A stretch of DNA of 64,000 nucleotides from Lacibacter luteus (lineage in GTDB: Bacteria > Bacteroidota > Bacteroidia > Chitinophagales > Chitinophagaceae), in contig NZ_SDHW01000001.1 in NCBI RefSeq assembly GCF_004118265.1, positions 620,001-684,000 of the forward strand. The letters run 5' to 3'. Every line of letters begins with the position of its first letter. The first letter of the stretch is position 1. Both the position numbers and the translations under genes were made by a program. The notes under the pieces were generated by a model. The model was not told the DNA's origin. It searched no databases and was given only the letters and a program-made list of their open reading frames with translations. Shown here one piece after another: positions 53,996 to 61,144 of this stretch.

Positions 53996-55280
53996 AAATC
54001 ACAAAACCGTCCGGTAAAATAGCGCCCTTCTTCACCACTACAATGCCATCTTTCACTGTGTACAATGAATGATCGGTATTAGGTAAATGATGACCGCCAT
54101 TAATACGCACATCGTTACCAATGCGGCAGTTTTTATCGATGATGGTATTTTTGATGTAACAACGTTCGCCAATACCAATTTTAGGAATACCTCTTTCTGC
54201 AGCGTGTTTCATTTCTTCAAGTGTTTCGAAATAATCGCCACCCATAATGTAACTGCTTACAACAGTAGTACCATGACCAATGCGTGTACGAATACCAATT
54301 ACACTATTCTCTACTCTGCTTGCAAGAATGATAGAACCTTCTGCAATAATTGTTTTCTCTAATGTGGTACCGCTGATCTTTGCAGGAGGCAGCATACGTG
54401 CACGTGTGAACACAGGCTTTGTATTATCAAACAAATTAAAATCGGGTATCTCCTGTGTAAGTGCAAGGTTGGCTTCAAAGAAAGAATAGATGTTACCAAT
54501 ATCCGTCCAGTAACCATCGTACTGGTAGCTTGCTACTTTATATTTTTCAATAGAAGCAGGCATAATTTCTTTACCGAAATCTGTAGCATCTTTATACTCG
54601 TTCTGTAACTGATCGATGAGTAGTCGTCTGTTGAAAATATAAATACCCATTGATGCAAGATAGATGCGGCCTGCACCACGCATTTCATCGCCTGTATCGC
54701 TTACCCAATCACTTAAAATATCTTTCTTCGGTTTTTCAATAAACGAAGTGATCATACCCTGATCGTCCGATTTCAGAATACCAAACTCGGGAGCTTCACG
54801 CTCTGCTACAGGAATTGTAGCAATGCTGATATCTGCACCACGTGCAATATGATCTTCGAGCATTTGCTGAAAATCCATCTGATACAACTGATCGCCGGAA
54901 AGAATGAGCACATATTCTGCATCGTGTTGTTCAACATGACGCAAACATTGGCGTACCGCATCAGCTGTACCCTGGTACCAACCCGGATTATCAGGAGTTT
55001 GTTCTGCAGCAAGAATATCAACAAACGCATTGCTGAACATGCTGAAGTGATACGTGTTTTTAATGTGTTTGTTTAACGATGCTGAATTGAACTGCGTTAA
55101 CACAAACATGCGGTTAATACCCGAGTTAATACAATTTGAAATGGGAATATCAACCAAACGGTATTTACCGGCAATAGGTACTGCGGGTTTACTACGGCTT
55201 GCTGTTAACGGATATAAACGTGTGCCTGCGCCTCCACCAAGGATGACAGCAAGGGTGCTCTTTGCGGGAGATTTACTCAT
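53994..55280 (-). CDS. glgC: Glucose-1-phosphate adenylyltransferase
   Basis: Makes ADP-glucose from ATP and glucose 1-phosphate, the committed step of glycogen synthesis. The nucleotide-binding LGGGAGTRLYPLT (14-26) and SKPAVPIAGKYRLVD (30-44) are intact, and FVLTQFNSASLNKHI and GTADAVRQCL follow. The C-terminal third is a left-handed beta-helix with repeated I-G-x-R/N hexapeptides, the allosteric domain. Length 428 aa is normal. It lies 36 bases after glgA, so glgA-glgC form one transcript. Confidence 0.96.
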   Translation of the reverse strand: MSKSPAKSTLAVILGGGAGTRLYPLTASRSKPAVPIAGKYRLVDIPISNCINSGINRMFVLTQFNSASLNKHIKNTYHFSMFSNAFVDILAAEQTPDNPGWYQGTADAVRQCLRHVEQHDAEYVLILSGDQLYQMDFQQMLEDHIARGADISIATIPVAEREAPEFGILKSDDQGMITSFIEKPKKDILSDWVSDTGDEMRGAGRIYLASMGIYIFNRRLLIDQLQNEYKDATDFGKEIMPASIEKYKVASYQYDGYWTDIGNIYSFFEANLALTQEIPDFNLFDNTKPVFTRARMLPPAKISGTTLEKTIIAEGSIILASRVENSVIGIRTRIGHGTTVVSSYIMGGDYFETLEEMKHAAERGIPKIGIGERCYIKNTIIDKNCRIGNDVRINGGHHLPNTDHSLYTVKDGIVVVKKGAILPDGFVI

Positions 55281-55316
55281 AGAAAGTAGTTTAAGTGTAA
55301 GGGGCCTGTTCTAAAA

Positions 55317-56732
55317 TTATCGCAAACTTTGATACAAAGCAAGATATTGTTGCACACTTGTTTCCCAACTGAAATCAAGTTGCATCATTTGTGCTCTTGC
55401 TTTAGTAAATAAAGATTTATCACTATACAAATCGCATGCACGCCAAACTGCATTGCATACATCGCCAACAGAGGCATTGTTAAACACAAGACCATAACCG
55501 TTTTCTTCGGCTATGTCTTTTACCGTATCACGCAAACCTCCTGTATTACGTACCAGCGGCACCGTACCGTAACGCATCGAATACATTTGATTTAAACCAC
55601 AAGGCTCCACTCTGCTTGGCATTAAGAGAAAGTCAGCTCCGGCATACATGAGGTGACTGAGACCTTCGTTATAACCGATATAACAACTGTAATCGTTTTG
55701 CGATAAAGGCATCATACCGTTTAAACGGGCTTCTACATCGGGTTCGCCACTGCCGAGAATGAGAAAGTTCATCCGGCGACCAATATAGTAAAACGAATCA
55801 CCAATAACATTCGGTAACAGATCGGCTGCTTTTTCCCCTACCAATCTTCCAATAAAAACAAATAGCGGTTTGTTTACGTCCAGGCCAAATGTTTCACATA
55901 GCTGGGCTTTATTTTTTGCCTTGCCTTCTTCAACAGTTGCCAGAGAAAAATCGTGTTTAATGTAAGTATCCGTTTCCGGATTCCATACCTGCGTATCAAT
56001 TCCGTTTAAGATACCCACACATTTTCCCTTCTCATATTCAAACAAAGCTTCAAGACCATTGCTCATGTACTTCAGCTCGTCGAGATAACTATTACTTACA
56101 GTTGTTACTTTACTTGCACACTTTATAGCACTTGCCAATGGATTAATGCTGTTACCCCATTCCAGCATGCCACGTTTCCAATCGTCGTACGGGGGAAGAA
56201 GTGTACTCTGCTCCCATGTCATCCAACCCTGGTATTGTGCATTGTGAATAGTAAGTACAGTAGGAATAGACGCAAGTGCATTGTAACGGTAACAATGCTG
56301 CATCATAAACGGAATCAAGCCTGCATGATAGTCGTGTACATGCACCACATCGGGTTTAAACTGCCAGGAAGCAATCCAGTCTACCACGCAAACCTGGAAA
56401 GCAGTGAAGCGTTGCACATCATCATCGTATCCATAGATCTTTTCCCGATCGAGTAAGCCATTTATATCAACGAGGTAAAGACCAAAGCCCAGCTTGTTTG
56501 TTTTTTCTTTGATGATGGTATAGTCAAAGAAATAGTCGCCAATATTGGTGTAGCCTTTATGCACTACATCAAAATCGTTGTTGTAAAGAAATTTAGTACG
56601 GTACATCGGCATTACCACTTTGGCCTGATGACCTGCATCCTGCTGATATTTGGGTAAAGCTCCCACCACATCGCCTAAACCACCGGCTTTTGCCACGGGG
56701 TAACATTCGGCACTAACATGAAGTATTTCCAT
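55317..56732 (-). CDS. glgA: Glycogen synthase (starch synthase type, GT5)
   Basis: Extends alpha-1,4-glucan from ADP-glucose. N-terminal KAGGLGDVVGALPK with Lys15 binds ADP-glucose; HVHDYHAGLIP and TIHNAQYQG are typical GT5 segments; Lys301 in RLVGEKAADLL and Glu376 in PSRVEPCGLNQMYSMRYG are the conserved active-site residues of the second Rossmann domain. Full length (471 aa), no signal peptide. First gene of the glgA-glgC-MFS-GH13 run. Confidence 0.96.
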   Translation of the reverse strand: MEILHVSAECYPVAKAGGLGDVVGALPKYQQDAGHQAKVVMPMYRTKFLYNNDFDVVHKGYTNIGDYFFDYTIIKEKTNKLGFGLYLVDINGLLDREKIYGYDDDVQRFTAFQVCVVDWIASWQFKPDVVHVHDYHAGLIPFMMQHCYRYNALASIPTVLTIHNAQYQGWMTWEQSTLLPPYDDWKRGMLEWGNSINPLASAIKCASKVTTVSNSYLDELKYMSNGLEALFEYEKGKCVGILNGIDTQVWNPETDTYIKHDFSLATVEEGKAKNKAQLCETFGLDVNKPLFVFIGRLVGEKAADLLPNVIGDSFYYIGRRMNFLILGSGEPDVEARLNGMMPLSQNDYSCYIGYNEGLSHLMYAGADFLLMPSRVEPCGLNQMYSMRYGTVPLVRNTGGLRDTVKDIAEENGYGLVFNNASVGDVCNAVWRACDLYSDKSLFTKARAQMMQLDFSWETSVQQYLALYQSLR

Positions 56733-56865
56733 TTGGCAAGAATTTGTAACTGTTTGATGACCTGAATATAGGAAGGACTTTGACTGTTACCAAAAATGAA
56801 TAAATAATTTTTCGCAAAGCAATTTCTTGCATACTTTCAGCCCTTCAACAACAACTATTTGATTT

Positions 56866-58347
56866 ATGTCTCAGCAAACAAAATGGTCACAATTTGGTGT
56901 GCTCATCTCCGTGTTCTTTTTTTGGGGATTTGTAGCCGCATCAAACGACATCCTCATCCCCGTATTTAAAGAAAAGCTACACCTCGCACAATGGCAATCG
57001 CAAATGGTTTCGTTTGCATTTTATGTTGCTTACACCGTTGGTTCAATTATTTACTTCCTTGTTTCAAAAGCCGTTGGTGGCGATGTACTCAATAAGATCG
57101 GTTACAAGAACGGCATTTCATTAGGTTTGGTTATTTCAGCTTTAGGCACATTGCTGTTTTACCCTGCAGCACAAAACGCATCGTTTAACTTAATGATTAC
57201 CGGTTTGTTTATTGTTGGTTTAGGCTTCTCATTGCAACAAACAGCAGCAAACCCGTTGGCAATTGTTATGGGCGATCCTAAAACTGGTTCGCAACGTTTA
57301 AGTATGGCTGGCGGTATCAATAACTTTGGTACAACCATCGGACCATTGATTGTAAGTTTTGCCATTTTTGGTTCTGTTGGTGCAGCTTCAAGTGATGCCA
57401 GCATTGAAAGTATTAAAACGCCTTATTTGATTTTAGGTGCTGCATTTTTAATTGCTGCAGTTATTTTCAGACTGTCTTCTGTACCTAACAAGATCGATCT
57501 TGAAGTTGCAGACGATCCTATTCATCTTGATGCGGACTCTTCTACAAAAGGAGGAACATCTAATCCAAAAATGTTGCACAAGAAAAGTGTATTACAATAT
57601 CCACAACTTGTTTTAGGTATGATCGGCATATTTGTTTATGTAGGAGTTGAAGTATCTACAGCATCGAACCTGCCGGAGTTTATGAAGCAACACCTCAACA
57701 CGCCTACCGAGCAGATCGCTCCATATGTTTCGTTGTTCTGGGCCAGTTTAATGATCGGCCGCTGGACATCTGCAACAGGTGCATTTGGCGTAAGTAAAAG
57801 TGCAGCACAGATCCTTCGCTTTTTAATGCCATACATTGCGTTCGGCGTGTTCCTTTTGGTAAACGCTATTGCACAACACGATCTTTCACATTTCTACATT
57901 TATGCTGTAGTGATTGTATTTATGATCATCGGCGATATGTTTAGTAAAGGCAGTCCTGCACGTTTGCTCCTCATTTATTCACTCATGGGTATTACAGCAT
58001 TGTTTATCGGTATGCTTGCCGATGGTATGTTAAGTGTATACGCATTCATTAGTGTAGGCTTGTTCTGCAGTACCTTATGGCCTTGTATTTTTACACTAGC
58101 CATTGCAGGTTTAGGTAAACACACCAACGAAGGCGCAAGCTTTTTGATTATGATGATTATGGGTGGTGGTGTTATAAGCCTTTTACAAGGTGTGGTTGCA
58201 GACGATGCTATTCTCGGTATTCAATGGTCGTACCTCGTTGGTGTGGCTTGCTTTGCTTACCTTGCGTTCTATGCCATCAAAGCCAAATCGATCCTGAAAG
58301 CACAGGGTATTGATTACGATAAGCTCGAAGGCGGCGGCGGACATTAA
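56866..58347 (+). CDS. Sugar MFS transporter, FucP/glucose-galactose type
   Basis: 12-helix inner-membrane symporter of the FHS family, 493 aa. Start of helix 1 FFFWGFVAASNDILIPVFKE and PAAQNASFNLMITGLFIVGLGFSLQQTAANPL are hallmarks of the fucose/glucose/galactose:H+ symporters. A long hydrophilic central loop (about 205-245) separates the halves. It is followed after 50 bases by a ROK kinase gene, suggesting uptake plus phosphorylation of glucose or a related hexose. Divergent from glgA. Confidence 0.92.
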   Translation: MSQQTKWSQFGVLISVFFFWGFVAASNDILIPVFKEKLHLAQWQSQMVSFAFYVAYTVGSIIYFLVSKAVGGDVLNKIGYKNGISLGLVISALGTLLFYPAAQNASFNLMITGLFIVGLGFSLQQTAANPLAIVMGDPKTGSQRLSMAGGINNFGTTIGPLIVSFAIFGSVGAASSDASIESIKTPYLILGAAFLIAAVIFRLSSVPNKIDLEVADDPIHLDADSSTKGGTSNPKMLHKKSVLQYPQLVLGMIGIFVYVGVEVSTASNLPEFMKQHLNTPTEQIAPYVSLFWASLMIGRWTSATGAFGVSKSAAQILRFLMPYIAFGVFLLVNAIAQHDLSHFYIYAVVIVFMIIGDMFSKGSPARLLLIYSLMGITALFIGMLADGMLSVYAFISVGLFCSTLWPCIFTLAIAGLGKHTNEGASFLIMMIMGGGVISLLQGVVADDAILGIQWSYLVGVACFAYLAFYAIKAKSILKAQGIDYDKLEGGGGH

Positions 58348-58397
58348 TAACAACCTTTGTCTATAGTATTAAAAGAATTGAATAAACAACCCGAATT

Positions 58398-59363
58398 ATG
58401 ACTAAAGACTATGCAGTAGGCATAGACATCGGCGGAACGAATACCAAGTTTGGTATTGTTGACAGAAAAGGAAATATCCTTGAGCAAGGCCGTATGCGTA
58501 CTGACACACATGAGAATGCAGAAGATTTTATTTCCGAACTGTATGTAAATCTTTCGAAGCTTATTGACTCGCATGGTGGTAGTGAAAAATTTAAAGGAAT
58601 TGGCGTTGGTGCTCCTAACGGCAACTACTACACCGGAACCATTGAATATGCACCAAACCTTAAATGGAAAGGCATTATTCCTATGGCCGAGCTGATTGAA
58701 AAAAAGTTTGAATTACCTACCAAACTCACCAACGATGCCAATGCCGCAGCAATGGGCGAAATGATGTATGGTGTAGCAAAAGGATTAAAGCATTTTATCA
58801 CCATTACACTTGGTACAGGCGTTGGCAGTGGTATTGTTATTGATGGTAAAATTGTAGTTGGTCATGATGGTTTTGCAGGCGAATTAGGCCATATAATTGT
58901 AAAACCGGGCGGACGTTTACACAAAGGAACAGGCATGCGTGGTTCATTGGAATCGTATGCATCTGCAACCGGTGTTCGTGAAACGGCCATTGAGTTTTTA
59001 ACCAACGAACCGGATACAGCAAGTTTACTACGCAACTATTCAATCGATGATCTTACCAGCGAAACAGTGTACAACTGCGCCATACAGGGCGATGTAATTG
59101 CAAATAAGATCTTTGAATTTACCGGTGAAGTTTTGGGTGAAGCATTGGCCAACTTTGTTATGTTCTCATCACCCGAAGCCATTGTATTGTTTGGCGGCTT
59201 AACCAAAGCAGGCGACTTAATACTGAAGCCAACCGTTCGGGCAATGGAAGCAAACCTGTTACCCATTTTCCAGAACAAAGTAAAAGTGATCTTTAGTGAT
59301 CTGAAAGAAGCAGATGCCGCCATTCTCGGTGCAAGTGCATTGGTTTGGGAAAGTGAGCATTAA
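58398..59363 (+). CDS. ROK family sugar kinase (probable glucokinase)
   Basis: ATP-dependent hexokinase of the ROK group, 321 aa. Phosphate loop GIDIGGTNTKFG (8-19), catalytic Asp113 in KLTNDANAAAMGE and GELGH (161-165) are intact, and TLGTGVGSGIV matches the second ATP segment. The usual zinc motif C-x-C-G-x-x-G-C that follows GELGH is absent: the aligned positions are Lys176, Thr178 and Ser183 in LHKGTGMRGSLESYAS. A zinc-independent ROK kinase is therefore predicted. Co-transcribed with the FucP-like transporter, so glucose is the likely substrate; others such as fructose or N-acetylhexosamines cannot be excluded. Confidence 0.92.
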   Translation: MTKDYAVGIDIGGTNTKFGIVDRKGNILEQGRMRTDTHENAEDFISELYVNLSKLIDSHGGSEKFKGIGVGAPNGNYYTGTIEYAPNLKWKGIIPMAELIEKKFELPTKLTNDANAAAMGEMMYGVAKGLKHFITITLGTGVGSGIVIDGKIVVGHDGFAGELGHIIVKPGGRLHKGTGMRGSLESYASATGVRETAIEFLTNEPDTASLLRNYSIDDLTSETVYNCAIQGDVIANKIFEFTGEVLGEALANFVMFSSPEAIVLFGGLTKAGDLILKPTVRAMEANLLPIFQNKVKVIFSDLKEADAAILGASALVWESEH

Positions 59364-59385
59364 AAAGCATTATTTGTTCGTAGAC

Positions 59386-59416
59386 AAAAGACGGCAGCTG
59401 TTGCCGTCTTTTTTTT
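59386..59416 (+). terminator. Intrinsic terminator of the transporter-kinase operon
   Basis: AAAAGACGGCA and TGCCGTCTTTT form an 11-bp stem with loop GCTGT, followed by a T-run. It lies 23 bases after the ROK stop and only about 12 bases before the ATG of the Uma2 gene. Confidence 0.85.
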
Positions 59417-59427
59417 ATCTTTATTGC

Positions 59428-60000
59428 ATGGCACAGCCCGCAGTTAAATATTATTCACAGGAAGAATATCTTGCTTTCGAACGGGAAAGCCCCGATCGGC
59501 ATGAGTATTATCGGGGTGAGATTTTTAACATGAGCGGTGCATCGTACGAGCATAATGTTATTGAAGATAACATACGAGTAAACCTTGGCAGCTTTTTAAA
59601 AGGTAAAAACTGCCGCTCTCTTGGCAGTAACCTGCGTGTACACGTAAAAGAAAATACCCTTTACACTTACCCGGATGTTTTGATCGTGTGCGGAGAACCG
59701 GAATTCCTGGATAATACATTCGACACGTTATTGAATCCGTCTGTTTTGTTTGAGATACTGTCGCCTTCAACAGCCAATTACGATAAAGGTGTAAAGTTTG
59801 AATTGTATCGTGATATTCAAAGTCTGCAGGAATATGTATTGGTAAACGCAAGCAAACAGCATGTTGAATTTTATCAACGCAACAAAGACAATTCATGGAC
59901 ACTCACCGAATACAAAAACATTTCAGATGTATTTGTATTACAAACGATCAACAAACCTATGCTGTTGAGCGAAATATATGAAGGTATTTCGTTCGGTTAA
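59428..60000 (+). CDS. Uma2 family (DUF820) PD-(D/E)XK nuclease-like protein
   Basis: 190-aa protein of the Uma2 family, with a restriction-endonuclease-like fold. Opening YYSQEEYLAFERESPDRHEY and GEIFNMSGASYEHN are typical; the putative metal site is Asp83 in YPDVLIVC, Glu109 in LFEILSPST and Lys120/Lys123. Biological role unknown: such proteins are often found singly or in large families without partner genes. ATG at 59428 gives the family-typical start; a longer frame from 59314 would begin inside the kinase gene. The stop overlaps the convergent epimerase gene by 4 bases. A strong terminator just upstream leaves almost no space for its own promoter. Confidence 0.9.
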   Translation: MAQPAVKYYSQEEYLAFERESPDRHEYYRGEIFNMSGASYEHNVIEDNIRVNLGSFLKGKNCRSLGSNLRVHVKENTLYTYPDVLIVCGEPEFLDNTFDTLLNPSVLFEILSPSTANYDKGVKFELYRDIQSLQEYVLVNASKQHVEFYQRNKDNSWTLTEYKNISDVFVLQTINKPMLLSEIYEGISFG

Positions 60001-61022
60001 AAATCATCCAGCAACTCAATTCCCAATCCCGGTTTATCACTCACTTCTACTTTTCCATACTCATAGCTTAATCCTGTTGCAATATCTTCTGCAAGCAACA
60101 ACGGACCATCCATATCTACATAATCAACAAGAGGAGCAAGATGAGCAATTGCAGCAGAACCAACGGTTGACTCGTTCATACAACCGATCATGATCTTCAT
60201 GTTCAATGTACGTGCTTTATCGATCATTCGTTTGGCAGGTGTAATACCACTGCACTTGGTAAGCTTGATATTGATGCCATGAAAATAACCGTTGCATTTT
60301 TCTACATCCTGTTCCAGTACACAACTTTCATCGGCAATTAAAGGCAAAGGCGATTCGTTGTACAAAACTTTCATACCTTCCCAATTATCTTTTGCAAGCG
60401 GTTGTTCTATCAACTCCACGCCCAATTCTTTCAGTACAGGAATTTTTTGTTGCGCTTCTTCCAATGTCCAGCCTGCATTGGCATCCACACGAAAAACAGC
60501 ATCGGTGTGTTTGCGTAATGCTTCTACCATTTCAAGATCGCCGGACACACCTACTTTAATTTTATAAACAGGCCAGGGCTTCTCCTGCATTTTTTCTACC
60601 ATCTTTTCTACTGTATCAATACCGATGGTATAATCGCATACAGGCGCTTTGCTGTAATCGATATTCCAGAGTTTATGCAACGGCAGATTCCGCAGCTTGC
60701 CATATATATCCCAGCTGGCAATATCCAATGCACAAACCAAAAAATTATTCTGCGGAAATAAATGATGCAGGTAATGCCAGTAACGTTCCGGATCGGTGTA
60801 TGCAAACTTCTCCACAAACATTTTCTTGCGTTCAAGATCTTCGGCCATCTTATCAACCGGAATATTGTAATACGCAATGGCAGGTGCTTCGCCGTAACCT
60901 TTACGTCCTAAATATTCCAACTCTACAACTAATGCAGGCTGATGTGTTTTCGTTCCCTTTGAAATAGTGAACGGGTAACGGAACGGTAACTCTGTTTTTT
61001 TATAGCGAACTTTTAAAGGCAT
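59997..61022 (-). CDS. Dipeptide epimerase, enolase superfamily
   Basis: Mandelate-racemase/muconate-lactonising-like enzyme, 341 aa. The catalytic lysines are Lys154/Lys156 in YKIKVGVSGD and Lys253 in NIKLTKCSG; the Mg2+ ligands are Asp180 in RVDANAGW, Glu206 in LIEQPL and Asp231 in IADES. This pattern fits L-Ala-D/L-Glu and related dipeptide epimerases, used in murein-peptide recycling or other dipeptide metabolism. Cytoplasmic. It may be unrelated to the sugar genes around it. Its upstream gap is the second word-repeat island. Confidence 0.9.
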   Translation of the reverse strand: MPLKVRYKKTELPFRYPFTISKGTKTHQPALVVELEYLGRKGYGEAPAIAYYNIPVDKMAEDLERKKMFVEKFAYTDPERYWHYLHHLFPQNNFLVCALDIASWDIYGKLRNLPLHKLWNIDYSKAPVCDYTIGIDTVEKMVEKMQEKPWPVYKIKVGVSGDLEMVEALRKHTDAVFRVDANAGWTLEEAQQKIPVLKELGVELIEQPLAKDNWEGMKVLYNESPLPLIADESCVLEQDVEKCNGYFHGINIKLTKCSGITPAKRMIDKARTLNMKIMIGCMNESTVGSAAIAHLAPLVDYVDMDGPLLLAEDIATGLSYEYGKVEVSDKPGLGIELLDDF

Positions 61023-61144
61023 CTGTTTTTAAGGTTTAAGGTTGAGGGGATAAGGCTTAAGGAAAAGGCACAAAAAACAAGTCACAAGGTTCAAGGTTCA
61101 AGACTCCATAAACAATAAACTACAACCCATAAACCGCAAACGTT
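61023..61144 (+). repeat. Low-complexity word-repeat island, no gene
   Basis: Built from AAGG-type words: AAGGTTTAAGGTTGAGG, TAAGGCTTAAGGAAAAGGCA and, at 61085-61102, CAAGGTTCAAGGTTCAAG (AAGGTTC in tandem). It shares AAGGCACA with the island at 24698-24849. It separates the epimerase and glucanotransferase genes, both read leftward; no terminator or promoter was recognised within it. Confidence 0.5.

Noticed and set aside
59314-59427. Longer start for the Uma2 protein
   Set aside because: It would begin inside the kinase gene and read through a strong terminator hairpin.
59492-59516. CCCCGAT and ATCGGGG inverted repeat in the Uma2 gene
   Set aside because: It encodes the conserved SPDRHEYYRGE segment, so the repeat is best explained by protein conservation.
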